From JBBIJO01 sp037445895 (lineage in GTDB: Bacteria; Bacteroidota; Ignavibacteria; Kapaibacteriales; UBA2268): a DNA stretch of 64,000 nt. Positions 16,414 to 25,860 of the stretch are shown here, piece by piece. A model generated the notes under the pieces. That model was not told the DNA's origin, ran no database searches, and saw nothing but the letters and a program-made list of their open reading frames with translations. Both the position numbers and the translations under genes were made by a program. Within the stretch, counting starts at the first letter, position 1; each line of letters begins with the position of its first letter. The stretch covers positions 124,001-188,000 of the forward strand of contig JBBIJO010000003.1 of NCBI GenBank assembly GCA_037445895.1, in the 5' to 3' direction.

Positions 16414-19400
16414 ATGAAAAAGTCTTATGGCATTTGTGTTGGTGCTTCGACTATTAGCTTGGTTGGTTTGGAACTCGACCGACAGAATAATTATGCCCCT
16501 TTTCTTATTCAATCATATTTCCATTCTGGTAATCCTAAAGAACTATTCACACAAAAGTTTAAAGAATTAAATGCCGAAGGCTTCCCCGTCGTTGTTACGG
16601 GAAGAAAATTCAGAGATACTATAAATCTTAAAAGTATTTCCGAACCAGAAGCTATTGAGGTTGCTTTCAAAACTTTGTATCCGAACGAAACGGATGTTTC
16701 TGCTATTGCTTCTTTGGGCAGCGAAACTTTTATTGTTTATGTATTGGATAAAAATGGCTTTATTTCCGATATTATAACAAGGAATCAGTGTGCCTCGGGA
16801 ACTGGTGAATTTTTTCTTCAACAAATAAAAAGGATGGGTTTAGAACTAACCTATATTTCGAACTTCACCAATAACGTTCAACCTTTTAAGGTGTCTGGAC
16901 GTTGTTCGGTATTTTGTAAATCCGATTGCACACATGCATTGAATAAAGGAGTTCCAAAAGACGAAGTCCTTGTTGGTCTTGCCTTGATGATGGCGGAAAA
17001 AATCGAAGAATTGCTTCGGAAAGTTACTTATGGGAAAAAGTATTTGATTGGCGGAGTAACTAAAAACCAATTAGTTATGAAATTTATTCGCGAGAAAGTC
17101 GATAACATAGTTATTCCTAAGGAAGCAGCTTATTTCGAGGCTTTTGGAGCCGCTGTCTTTGCGATGAACAATGATGTCGGTTCGCATTTTGAAAAAAAGG
17201 ATTTGTTTAAGGATGCTCAAAGTTCATTCGTATTTCATAAGCCTTTAAAGGATTTTGCCCACCTTGTGGAATTTAAAAATTTAGAGTTTGGCATACCCAA
17301 CGATGGGGACAATTGTATCGTTGGTTTGGATGTGGGCTCGACAACGACGAAAGGCGTTGTCCTTCGAATAAGTGATTCGAAAATACTTGCTTCGTCGTAT
17401 GTTTATACCTATGGTGAGCCAATTAAAGCTGCTCGCAAAGTCTATTCCGAACTTTCGAAACAAATTGGAGAGAAAAAAATTCACATTATTGGGTTAGGGA
17501 CTACTGGCTCGGGACGCCAAGTTGCAGGACTTCATGCACTAACCAAAGGTATATATAATGAAATTATTGCACACGCTACGGCAGCAATCTTTTTCAATCC
17601 TAAAGTCGATACAGTTTTCGAGATTGGAGGCCAAGATGCTAAATATACGTATTTAGTAAATAAAGTTCCTGCCGACTATGCAATGAACGAAGCTTGTTCT
17701 GCTGGAACTGGCTCGTTTATCGAAGAAGCTGCATTCGAGTCGCTTGGTGTTCGAACCCACGAAATTGAGCAAATTGCTTTTAGTGCCGGAAAGCCACCAA
17801 ATTTTAGTGACCAATGTGCTGCGTTTATCAGTAGCGATATCAAGACTGCACAAAATGAAAATATCGGCAAAGAAGATATCGTTGCAGGTCTTGTATATTC
17901 AATTTGTATGAACTATGTTAATCGCGTTAAAGGAAATCGTCAAGTCGGAGATGTTGTTTTTATGCAAGGTGGAGTTTGCTACAATAAGTCTATACCTATT
18001 GCGATGGCTGGGATAATTGGTAAGAGGATAATTGTGCCGCCAGAACCAGGATTAATGGGAGCATTCGGGGTTGCATTGCAAGTGAAAGAAAAAATACAGT
18101 TTGGCTTGCTTGAACCAAGTAAATTCGACCTTAATGAATTAGTACATCGAGAAGTTATTTATAAGGAGCCATTTTTTTGTGCTGGGGGTAAAGAAAAATG
18201 CGATTTAAATTGCAAAATAAATAGAATTGTCATTAATGGGAAAATTTACCCATTTGGTGGTGTTTGTAATAAGTATTACAATTTGATTTACAACAAAAAG
18301 TTTGAAATTAGCCAATATGACTATGTTCGCAAACGAAACGAGTTAATGTTTGATAGGAATGGCTCCGACGTTGCCAATAAAGGGCGTAAAACTACAATTG
18401 GTTTAAATCTATCGTTCCATATGCATACTTTATACCCGCTTTTTTATCACTTTTTTACCGAGCTTGGCTTTGATGTCGTTTTGCCGGACAGTTTAGATGA
18501 ACGTGGCTTTGAACGTGAGCATACAAGTTTTTGCTATCCAGCTCAGATTTCGCTTTGTTTATTCCAGAATTTGCTCGATAAAAAACCCGACTATATATTT
18601 TTGCCAGAAATTTTTGAAATGTGGGGAGACGACGAAAACCACCAACGATTAGATTTTAATAGTAGTTGTGTGTTTGTAAGTGGCGAGCCATTCTACCTTC
18701 GTCAAGCCTTCAAAGATTACGATTTATGCGAAAAATTAATAACACGGTATTTTAATTTTGCTAATGGATTTGATTGCGAAATTGAAAAATTTGTCGAAGT
18801 TGGAAAGAAACTTGGAATCAACAACGAGTCGTTTATTCGAAAAACTTTTAAAAGGGCGATTGCTAAGCAAATTGCTTTTTTCGATGAGCTTGAAAAGGCG
18901 GGAAATGATTTCCTCGATTTTTTAAAAACTCATCCAAATGAGTATGCTATTGTATTGATTGGGCGTCCGTATAATGCTTTCACCAGTTTTGCTAACAAGG
19001 GTATCCCACAAAAGTTTGCGAGTCGTGGCGTTAGCGTAATACCTTATGATTTTTTGCCCTTTAAAAATTACACTCTTGATGAAAGTCAATTTTGGGAAGC
19101 TGGGAAAAAAATACTAAAAGTTGCAAAGGCGGTAGCAGAAAACAACCAACTTTTTCCTGTTTATATTACTAACTTTTCGTGTGGGCCAGACTCGATGTTG
19201 ATCCCACAATTCAGAAAAATTATGGCAAACAAACCTTCGCTAACGCTGGAATTAGATCAACATACAGCAGATGCAGGCATTAATACTCGAATTGACGCAT
19301 TTTTGGACATTGTCGAAAATTATCGGGCATTGCATTCTGAGTTGGAAACTCCGAAAAATGAGTTTAGAATTGCGGAAGTAGATATTCGACAAGGCGAGGG

Positions 19401-20760
19401 AATATTTATTACTTCCGATGGTGAAAAAATTCCATTGAAAAGCAAAGAGATTGATATTTTAATACCCTCGATGGGGGATTTGGCTGCTCCATTATTTGCA
19501 GCAACTCTGAGAAGCTTGGGTTTTAATGCTAAACCATTATCCGAAAGTAATCCAGAAGTTCTTAAACTTGCTCGTTCCGTATCGACAGGGAAAGAGTGCT
19601 TGCCTTTGTTACTTTTAGTTGGTTCGCTCCTTTATTATTTGAAAAATAATTGGGATGGGAAACAAAAAATCGCTTTCTTTATTGTTCAAGGGGCAGGAAA
19701 CTGCCGTTTGGGACAATATCCAGTTTTTATCCGAAATTTGATTCGAGAGAAAAGGATTAAAGATGTAGCTACGTTAGTTTTAATGAACGAAGATGGTTTT
19801 GCTGGGCTTGGTTCCGACTTTGCACTCCGTGGTATCCAAGCAATTATAACGAGCGATGTTATCGACGATATACGTTCAGGTATAATGGCTATGGCAGTTA
19901 ATCCCGACGAAGGATTGAAAATCTTGGAGCAAGAGTATTCAAAGTTGCTTAGGACCTTCGAAAAAGAACCAAAGAAGATTTATGTGGCATTAAAAAAATT
20001 TTCGAAAGTAATTCGGACAATGGTTCCATATTGGAGACCGATTAAAGATGCAAAATATATTGCTTTGTGTGGGGAAATTTATGTCCGACGCGACCATTTT
20101 GCTCACCGTTATTTAAATAAATATTTTGCTAAAAAAGGCTTTATTCTTAAAGATGCATACATTAGTGAATGGATTTTCTACGTAGATTATCTTTTGAAAT
20201 TTAAACTTTTGGAACCAGATACGTTATTCAAGAAAAAAGTCGAACGTTGGATACGGCTTTTGTTTATGAGGCGAGCTGAATATAGGATAAAAAAAATCCT
20301 TTCGAAAAGCGGTTATTATAAATATTCGAGAACATTAATTGAACCGATTTTGAATCATAGCAAACATTTGATTCCTCTTGAATATAAAGGGGAACCAGGT
20401 CTTACCTTAGGAATTGCTTTGAAAGACATTATGGAAAAATACTGCGGAGTTGTTAATGTTGGTCCTTTCGGTTGTATGCCGACTCGGCTTGCCGAAGCGG
20501 TTAGTAAGCCTGAAATGAAGGTTAAATATAAAATAGAAGCTCGGCGTTTAAATGAGCCCGAATTCGATTTACCCATCAATATCGATAAAGAAATGAGCCT
20601 TCCATTTCTAACTATCGAAACAGATGGCAATCCGTATCCTCAAATTATTGAAGCAAGATTAGAAAGTTTTATTTTGCAAGCAGAAAGAGTGGCACAACTA
20701 ATGAAAGAAATTAAACTTAATGGAAATAAAAGAAAGAATTACAGTGGGATTAACTTATAA
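16414..20760 (+). CDS. Giant acyl-CoA-dehydratase activase-like protein (double BcrAD/BadFG + DUF2229)
   Basis: A 1,448-residue protein. Two ASKHA-type BcrAD/BadFG ATPase units lie in tandem: a divergent one at about 1-260 (CASGTGEFF at 126) and a standard one at about 300-565, with GLDVGSTTTKG (304), CSAGTGSFIEE (Cys428) and DQCAAFISSDIK (Cys468). These two Cys match ligands of the dimer-bridging [4Fe-4S] cluster in HgdC-type activators. A DUF2229-like domain follows (from about 660), then a C-terminal half related to dehydratase components (about 1000-1330). HgdC activators inject one electron into 2-hydroxyacyl-CoA dehydratases using ATP. No separate dehydratase subunits are nearby, so this long form may be self-contained; its substrate is unknown. 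ATG 16,414 is preferred to TTG 16,408. It overlaps purM by 41 bases. Confidence 0.85.
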   Translation: MKKSYGICVGASTISLVGLELDRQNNYAPFLIQSYFHSGNPKELFTQKFKELNAEGFPVVVTGRKFRDTINLKSISEPEAIEVAFKTLYPNETDVSAIASLGSETFIVYVLDKNGFISDIITRNQCASGTGEFFLQQIKRMGLELTYISNFTNNVQPFKVSGRCSVFCKSDCTHALNKGVPKDEVLVGLALMMAEKIEELLRKVTYGKKYLIGGVTKNQLVMKFIREKVDNIVIPKEAAYFEAFGAAVFAMNNDVGSHFEKKDLFKDAQSSFVFHKPLKDFAHLVEFKNLEFGIPNDGDNCIVGLDVGSTTTKGVVLRISDSKILASSYVYTYGEPIKAARKVYSELSKQIGEKKIHIIGLGTTGSGRQVAGLHALTKGIYNEIIAHATAAIFFNPKVDTVFEIGGQDAKYTYLVNKVPADYAMNEACSAGTGSFIEEAAFESLGVRTHEIEQIAFSAGKPPNFSDQCAAFISSDIKTAQNENIGKEDIVAGLVYSICMNYVNRVKGNRQVGDVVFMQGGVCYNKSIPIAMAGIIGKRIIVPPEPGLMGAFGVALQVKEKIQFGLLEPSKFDLNELVHREVIYKEPFFCAGGKEKCDLNCKINRIVINGKIYPFGGVCNKYYNLIYNKKFEISQYDYVRKRNELMFDRNGSDVANKGRKTTIGLNLSFHMHTLYPLFYHFFTELGFDVVLPDSLDERGFEREHTSFCYPAQISLCLFQNLLDKKPDYIFLPEIFEMWGDDENHQRLDFNSSCVFVSGEPFYLRQAFKDYDLCEKLITRYFNFANGFDCEIEKFVEVGKKLGINNESFIRKTFKRAIAKQIAFFDELEKAGNDFLDFLKTHPNEYAIVLIGRPYNAFTSFANKGIPQKFASRGVSVIPYDFLPFKNYTLDESQFWEAGKKILKVAKAVAENNQLFPVYITNFSCGPDSMLIPQFRKIMANKPSLTLELDQHTADAGINTRIDAFLDIVENYRALHSELETPKNEFRIAEVDIRQGEGIFITSDGEKIPLKSKEIDILIPSMGDLAAPLFAATLRSLGFNAKPLSESNPEVLKLARSVSTGKECLPLLLLVGSLLYYLKNNWDGKQKIAFFIVQGAGNCRLGQYPVFIRNLIREKRIKDVATLVLMNEDGFAGLGSDFALRGIQAIITSDVIDDIRSGIMAMAVNPDEGLKILEQEYSKLLRTFEKEPKKIYVALKKFSKVIRTMVPYWRPIKDAKYIALCGEIYVRRDHFAHRYLNKYFAKKGFILKDAYISEWIFYVDYLLKFKLLEPDTLFKKKVERWIRLLFMRRAEYRIKKILSKSGYYKYSRTLIEPILNHSKHLIPLEYKGEPGLTLGIALKDIMEKYCGVVNVGPFGCMPTRLAEAVSKPEMKVKYKIEARRLNEPEFDLPINIDKEMSLPFLTIETDGNPYPQIIEARLESFILQAERVAQLMKEIKLNGNKRKNYSGINL

Positions 20761-21733
20761 AAAGTCTGGTGTAGACATTAGCGCGGGCGATGAAACTATT
20801 CGCAAAATTAAAAGCCTGGTTCGTTCAACTTTTAACGAAAAGGTTCTTAGCGACTTAGGATTGTTTGGTGGGTTTTTCGATGCAAAGTTTCAGGACTATA
20901 AGCATCCAGTTCTCGTTTCGAGCACCGATGGAGTTGGAACGAAGCTAAAAATTGCTTTTCTAATGGATAAACACGATACCATCGGACAATGTTTAGTAAA
21001 TCACTGTGTTAATGATATTCTTACAAGCGGAGCTAATCCTTTATTCTTTTTGGATTACTTTGCTACTGGGAAGCTCAATCCTGATGTTGCTTTTCGGGTA
21101 GTAAGTGGATTTGTTAAAGCTTGCAAAGAAAATGGCTGTGTGTTGATTGGAGGGGAAACCGCAGAAATGCCTTCTTTTTATCAAGATGGGGAATACGATA
21201 TATCGGGAACAATCGTTGGAGTTGTCGAAAAGGATAAGATTATTAATGGCAAGAATATACAACGGGGCGATGTTCTGATCGGTTTGAAATCAAATGGGCT
21301 GCATACAAACGGTTATTCTTTAGCACGTGCAGTTTTGCTCAATAAGTTTAAAATCGATAGTTATTTTCCCGAACTAAACTCTACGCTCGGGGAAGAATTA
21401 TTAAAAGTCCACAAATCTTATCTAAAAGTAATTGCTCCACTTCTACAAGATGATTTAATAGACGGTATTTCCCATATCACGGGAGGCGGAATCATTGGCA
21501 ATACTATTAGAATTTTACCCGAAGGTTTAGCTTTGAAGATAGATTGGAATGCTTGGGAAGTACCATTTATTTTTAATTTAATTCAACACGAAGGCAAGAT
21601 ATCGGACGAAGAAATGCGGCAAGTCTTCAATTTAGGAATCGGTTTGATATTGATTACTAAACAAGAATTTGCTTCGAAAGTCGCCGAAAAGCTTAAAAAC
21701 GAGGATTACTTTTTTATTGGTGAAGTTGTTTGA
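20720..21733 (+). CDS. purM: Phosphoribosylformylglycinamidine cyclo-ligase
   Basis: Catalyses ATP-dependent closure of FGAM to aminoimidazole ribonucleotide in purine synthesis. A 337-residue AIRS/PurM fold: TYKKSGVDISAGDE at the N terminus, the signature VLVSSTDGVGTKLKIAF, NHCVNDILTSGANPLFFLDY, GGETAEMPSFY and the C-terminal HITGGGIIGNT loop. It starts inside the last 41 bases of the activase gene in another frame, implying translational coupling between genes without an obvious functional link. The 3' end overlaps the convergent M50 gene by 20 bases. Confidence 0.96.
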   Translation: MEIKERITVGLTYKKSGVDISAGDETIRKIKSLVRSTFNEKVLSDLGLFGGFFDAKFQDYKHPVLVSSTDGVGTKLKIAFLMDKHDTIGQCLVNHCVNDILTSGANPLFFLDYFATGKLNPDVAFRVVSGFVKACKENGCVLIGGETAEMPSFYQDGEYDISGTIVGVVEKDKIINGKNIQRGDVLIGLKSNGLHTNGYSLARAVLLNKFKIDSYFPELNSTLGEELLKVHKSYLKVIAPLLQDDLIDGISHITGGGIIGNTIRILPEGLALKIDWNAWEVPFIFNLIQHEGKISDEEMRQVFNLGIGLILITKQEFASKVAEKLKNEDYFFIGEVV

Positions 21734-22430
21734 AGTTTTTGATGGAATTCTTTATGGAAAAAACGAATAAAATAATCGATGAGGTCAGAATTAAGCCAGC
21801 CCAAAACCAATGGGGTAAAAACATATTTTGTTCAATCACCGAAGTGTCGGATATAAAAGAAGATTGATTGACTGTTCCACTTTCAGAAAAAAGGTAGCCT
21901 AAACTTAGATAGACACTGACAAATGCTTGTATCCCAATTAATTGTAATGTGATGAATTGCAATTTGGTATTTTGGGATAGTGCGATTGTAATGATAATGA
22001 CTGAAAGCAACAATAAAAAAACAATTCCGAATAGTGTTCGTATCCAAAGGATAACACTTCCCAGAATTGCAAGCGATAAGATTAGCAAAGATAATCGAAT
22101 AAGCCCTGTATTTTTACTTATTTTAAAAAGAATGAATCCGATGATTGATGGAAACAATGGGCCACAGCCAGCTACAATTGCATTGCCAATATTTCCAAGA
22201 AACTCCGGTGGGGTATGGACAGCGATTCCGGAACCATCGGGATACAATTCGATTCGCAATATATCTCCATTTAAAATTATCGCAGCAAGGCTGTGTCCAA
22301 TTTCGTGGAACCAAGTGCTGAGTATAACAAAAGGATAAATTGCCAATCGACCCAGCGGAAATTGTGTAAGAATAAAATTCAAAGCTATAAAAGCGAATAG
22401 GAAAATAGTATAATAATTCTTATTTTTCAT
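21714..22430 (-). CDS. M50-family integral-membrane metallopeptidase
   Basis: A 238-residue, mostly hydrophobic protein with about six membrane segments. The zinc motif HEIGH is present in STWFHEIGHSLAAIIL near residue 43, as in M50 (site-2-protease-like) peptidases of the M50B group. The usual second ligand motif (NxxPxxxxDG) is not obvious, so the assignment rests on HEIGH and topology. The gene starts 2 bases after the recN stop on the same strand and is presumably cotranscribed with it. The substrate is unknown. Confidence 0.75.
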   Translation of the reverse strand: MKNKNYYTIFLFAFIALNFILTQFPLGRLAIYPFVILSTWFHEIGHSLAAIILNGDILRIELYPDGSGIAVHTPPEFLGNIGNAIVAGCGPLFPSIIGFILFKISKNTGLIRLSLLILSLAILGSVILWIRTLFGIVFLLLLSVIIITIALSQNTKLQFITLQLIGIQAFVSVYLSLGYLFSESGTVNQSSFISDTSVIEQNMFLPHWFWAGLILTSSIILFVFSIKNSIKNFKQLHQ

Positions 22431-22432
22431 AA

Positions 22433-24154
22433 CTAAATATAACTTTGGAATTCGTTGATTAAATTTTGTGCATTTTCGAGAGCGGCGTTGGAAATTGATT
22501 CTCCGCTTATCAATCGAGCGATTTCGTATATTTTCTCGCTCGCGTTTAAAGCTTTTGCTTCGACGTTAATTTGCCCGTCAATTTCTCTTTTAGATATATG
22601 AATTATATTGTCGCCTGCCGATGCGATTTGTGGAATATGAGTTATCACAATTATTTGGTGGTTTCTAGAAATTTGATGCATAAGGATTCCAGCCATTTGT
22701 GCGATTTTTCCACTTATCCCAACATCTATTTCATCGAATACCATCGTTGGAAATTGATAATGCTTTGCGGCAATGCTCTTGATTGCAAGCATAATTCGAG
22801 AAATCTCGCCTCCCGAAGCAATAGCCGAAAGTGGCAATGGCTGTGTGGATTGATGGGTTGCTATTAGAAATTCAACTTTATCGATACCATTCTCAAATAG
22901 TTGATATGCGTTCCCGTCGATTTGAACAGCAAAAGCATCGAAAGTTGTTTTTTCTGAATTTGATGTCGAAAAGTTTACTTGGAAAGATGTGTTTTTCATC
23001 CCAAGTTTTTCGAGGACGTTGGGAAGAGAAATTTCCAACAAGGTAGCTGCTTCTTTTCTGCGTTTCTGAATTTGTTGCGCCACCTCTGCAATCTTTTGCC
23101 GAATTGAATTAATTTTCGTAATTCGATGTGTTAGTTCTTCGTCAATTTTCAATGAGTTGGTCAAGTAATTCAGCATTTTTTCTTTCTCTACGAATATATT
23201 ATCGTAGGTTAAATATTTTTTTTCGAGGTAACGAAGCTCAGAAAGTCGGATTCGTAGATATTCCACTCTTTGCGGATTATATTCAATTGAGCTAAGTTTT
23301 TTCGAAAGTTCTTGCGATATATCTTCGATGCTTTCCAGTATTTGTTTGATTTCGTTGGCGATTTTTGAAATATTACTATCGAAACGTGAAATATATTCGA
23401 GCGTTTTTGCAGCTTTCGAAAGTAAATCATAGGAAGAATTATGAGATGAATAGGTAAGGTTATATGCTTCATTCAAAGACGAAAAAACAAGTTCGTAGTT
23501 TTCGAGGGTAGTTAGTTCATTTTCTATTTCCTCAATTTCGTTCGGTTGTGGGTTTATCCTTGCGATTTCTTGAAGGTTCTGTTCAAAAATTTCTTTTTGG
23601 TTTTTTAATCTTTCTTTCAGTTCAACCGAGGAATGGTATCCTTGGATTTCGTTTTCGAGTTCTTTCTTTATTTTCTTATACTGGTAAATTAATTCAGAGT
23701 TCCCCGCAAAGCTATCGAGCAAAGCCAACTGGAATGGCTGGGAAAGAAGCTGTTGGTGACTATGTTGACCATGAAAGTCCACAAGATAGTTCCCAAGTTC
23801 TTTGAGTATGGTAAGCTGGCAGGGGGTATCGTTGATGAAAGAACGAGAAATACCTTTCGATGTAATTTCCCTGCGAAGGATTAAAATGTCTTCGAGCTTA
23901 TAAAAATCTTCCCCTATTATTTCGCTCATTTTGTCAGGATTTTCTACCGAAAAAGTGGATTCAATAATTAGTTTGGATTCATTTGCCCTAATTAATTCTT
24001 GTGATGCACGTTCTCCAAGAGTAAGCAATAAAGCATCGATGATGATTGATTTACCAGCTCCCGTTTCCCCTAGTATAACATTTAGTCCCTTTTGGAAATC
24101 AATTTCCAATTCCTTTATAAGAGCAAAGTTTTTGATGAAAATATGTTGAAGCAT
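22433..24154 (-). CDS. recN: DNA repair protein RecN
   Basis: A 573-residue SMC-like ATPase involved in double-strand break repair. The Walker A motif GETGAGKSIIIDALLLTLG lies near residue 30, a long coiled coil with a central dimerisation segment occupies about 150-370, and the ABC signature SGGEISRIMLAI and Walker B MVFDEIDVGISG lie near the C terminus. ATG 24,154 (MLQHIFIKNFALIKELEIDF) is the proper start; the upstream TTG at 24,178 falls inside the putative promoter box at 24,176-24,183. An M50 peptidase gene follows immediately. Confidence 0.95.
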   Translation of the reverse strand: MLQHIFIKNFALIKELEIDFQKGLNVILGETGAGKSIIIDALLLTLGERASQELIRANESKLIIESTFSVENPDKMSEIIGEDFYKLEDILILRREITSKGISRSFINDTPCQLTILKELGNYLVDFHGQHSHQQLLSQPFQLALLDSFAGNSELIYQYKKIKKELENEIQGYHSSVELKERLKNQKEIFEQNLQEIARINPQPNEIEEIENELTTLENYELVFSSLNEAYNLTYSSHNSSYDLLSKAAKTLEYISRFDSNISKIANEIKQILESIEDISQELSKKLSSIEYNPQRVEYLRIRLSELRYLEKKYLTYDNIFVEKEKMLNYLTNSLKIDEELTHRITKINSIRQKIAEVAQQIQKRRKEAATLLEISLPNVLEKLGMKNTSFQVNFSTSNSEKTTFDAFAVQIDGNAYQLFENGIDKVEFLIATHQSTQPLPLSAIASGGEISRIMLAIKSIAAKHYQFPTMVFDEIDVGISGKIAQMAGILMHQISRNHQIIVITHIPQIASAGDNIIHISKREIDGQINVEAKALNASEKIYEIARLISGESISNAALENAQNLINEFQSYI

Positions 24155-24175
24155 ACAAACGAATAATTTAATCTG

Positions 24176-24183
24176 CAAATTTA
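24176..24183 (-). promoter_or_regulatory. recN promoter box
   Basis: TAAATTTG on the minus strand, 21 bases before the recN ATG at 24,154. It overlaps the TTG that would start a longer open frame, which helps decide the start. Confidence 0.5.
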
Positions 24184-24229
24184 TTAAACAAAACTTGATT
24201 TAAAAAGTTAAAAAAACCGATGGTTCTAC

Positions 24230-24251
24230 AATATCATCGATTATTGATATT
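24230..24251 (-). terminator. Weak AT-rich hairpin after scpB
   Basis: A 7-bp inverted repeat AATATCA/TGATATT with an 8-base loop, about 20 bases beyond the scpB stop. On the minus strand it is followed about 10 bases on by a T-rich run. All but one pair are A-T, so terminator strength is doubtful. Confidence 0.25.
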
Positions 24252-24269
24252 AGATTTAAGTTAGAATGC

Positions 24270-24977
24270 TCAACTATCAATTTGAGAATCCAATTCTTGA
24301 TTTTTAGTATCGTCGAAGTCAATTTTGATTTCGATTAAATTAGGTTTATTTCGTTCATCAATGATATTTCGAATTTCATTCAATTTAGGCAAATCATCTA
24401 AGCTATTCAAACCAAATAACTTAAGAAATTCTTTTGTTGTTCCATAAAGTAGTGGCCTTCCTAATGAGTCTCTTCGACCAACGATAGAGATTAAGTTTTT
24501 TTCTAATAATGAATTAACTATTTCGCCTGAGTTAACGCCACGGATTTTCTCGATTTCAGGTTTTGTTATGGGTTGATTATACGCGATGATGGATAAAGTC
24601 TCGAGTTGCGGCTTGGTTAATTTCTTTTTGTTTTTGAAGATTGGCAAAAGGCTAACAATTCGCCCATACTTTTCGTTTGTTGCAAAAGTGTAACCTCCGG
24701 CAACTTCAACTATTCTGAAGGGTCTGTCGTTTTTATCATAGTCGTTATTTACGAGCTCAATTAATTTGGTTATATATTTATTTGGTTCATCAGATAAGTC
24801 TATTTCTGGCTCTGCTTCTGTTGAATTAAAAGTTTGAAAATCATATTCAAAAATATTAAGGCTAGTTAGTAAGTTTTTAATACTTTCCACTGAGATTGGT
24901 TCTTCGGAAGCAAAAATTAATGCTTCAATTATCCTTAATTGAGTAAAATGATTTAGCTGCTTAAACTTTTCGAACAT
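24270..24977 (-). CDS. scpB: Segregation and condensation protein B
   Basis: A 235-residue kleisin-interacting subunit of the SMC-ScpAB complex that compacts and segregates the chromosome. It shows tandem winged-helix domains: LRIIEALIFASEEPISVESI at the N terminus, KPQLETLSIIAYNQPITKPE and RGVNSGEIVNSLLEKNLI in the middle, and GRPLLYGTTKEFLKLFGLNS as the family's closing signature. An acidic tail with no counterpart in short ScpBs follows. It starts 6 bases after the scpA stop, forming the usual scpA-scpB pair. smc is not in the window. Confidence 0.94.
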   Translation of the reverse strand: MFEKFKQLNHFTQLRIIEALIFASEEPISVESIKNLLTSLNIFEYDFQTFNSTEAEPEIDLSDEPNKYITKLIELVNNDYDKNDRPFRIVEVAGGYTFATNEKYGRIVSLLPIFKNKKKLTKPQLETLSIIAYNQPITKPEIEKIRGVNSGEIVNSLLEKNLISIVGRRDSLGRPLLYGTTKEFLKLFGLNSLDDLPKLNEIRNIIDERNKPNLIEIKIDFDDTKNQELDSQIDS

Positions 24978-24983
24978 AATTGC

Positions 24984-25709
24984 TTAGTTTTGATTAATAA
25001 ATGATGTCGAGAAAATAATAATTTCCGAGCCATACTCATTTTGAAAAGCAAATATCTGCTTTTGTTTAACGAGTTCTAAAACGGCAATAAAGGCAACAAC
25101 GATTAGTGGCTTTTCTTTTCCAGCTAAAAGGGAATTGAAATTAATCTGCCCTTCTTTGTTTACAATAGATTTAATTTTTTCAATTTCCTCTTCAATTTTT
25201 AATGGATTAATCTTAACTTCTTGTATTTCTATGTTCTTATTGCGATTAATAACTTCATAATAAGTTTTTATTAAATCCCAAGTAGTAAGTTGCTTAAAAG
25301 ATTTATATTTATCCGATATTTCTTTGATATTGGATTCGTAAATTCCACGATAAAAAAGATGATTATGTAATTCAATTTTGTTTTTGAGTGATTCGCTTAT
25401 CTCTTTAAATATTTGATATTCAATAAGTTGTTCAACCAAAGCTTTTCGTGGGTCTTCAATCTGTGTCTCGGAGGTATTCTGATTTTTTGGCAAAAGCATT
25501 TGTGCTTTTATTTGCATTAATAACGAAGCCATCAAAATGAATTCGCTTGTTACTTCAATATCGTTTATTTGCATTAGTTTAATATAGTTCAAAAATTCTT
25601 CTGTAATGCGGGCAATTGGAATATCGTAGATATTTATTTCATCTCGCTTAATAAAGTATAAGAGTAAATCCAAAGGACCTTCGAAATTCGGTAGAACAAT
25701 TTTATACAT
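24984..25709 (-). CDS. scpA: Segregation and condensation protein A
   Basis: A 241-residue kleisin of the SMC-ScpAB condensin. ATG 25,709 gives the canonical start MYKIVLPNFEGPLDLLLYFI; the longer open frame to 25,772 crosses a TAATTTTG promoter box at 25,733-25,740 and is rejected. The N-terminal SMC-neck-binding region (IPIARITEEFLNYI, ILMASLLMQIKAQMLLP) and the C-terminal winged helix (VAFIAVLELVKQKQIFAFQN) are both present. Operon order is scpA then scpB. Confidence 0.95.
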   Translation of the reverse strand: MYKIVLPNFEGPLDLLLYFIKRDEINIYDIPIARITEEFLNYIKLMQINDIEVTSEFILMASLLMQIKAQMLLPKNQNTSETQIEDPRKALVEQLIEYQIFKEISESLKNKIELHNHLFYRGIYESNIKEISDKYKSFKQLTTWDLIKTYYEVINRNKNIEIQEVKINPLKIEEEIEKIKSIVNKEGQINFNSLLAGKEKPLIVVAFIAVLELVKQKQIFAFQNEYGSEIIIFSTSFINQN

Positions 25710-25732
25710 CACTGCACTATATTTACAAGCTA

Positions 25733-25740
25733 CAAAATTA
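25733..25740 (-). promoter_or_regulatory. scpA promoter box
   Basis: TAATTTTG on the minus strand, 23 bases before the chosen scpA ATG; it supports the shorter start. Confidence 0.58.
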
Positions 25741-25829
25741 ATAAAATCGTCGAAAATTGCTTGAATAACCAAATAATGTTAATTTTTAGTTAACTAGCGA
25801 AAATTAAAGAAATTTTAACAAAATTATGA

Positions 25830-25837
25830 TAATTTTG
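25830..25837 (+). promoter_or_regulatory. Promoter box of the two-component operon
   Basis: TAATTTTG 23 bases before the response regulator ATG at 25,861. Confidence 0.58.
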
Positions 25838-25860
25838 AATTTATTTTTTAGGTTTTACTT

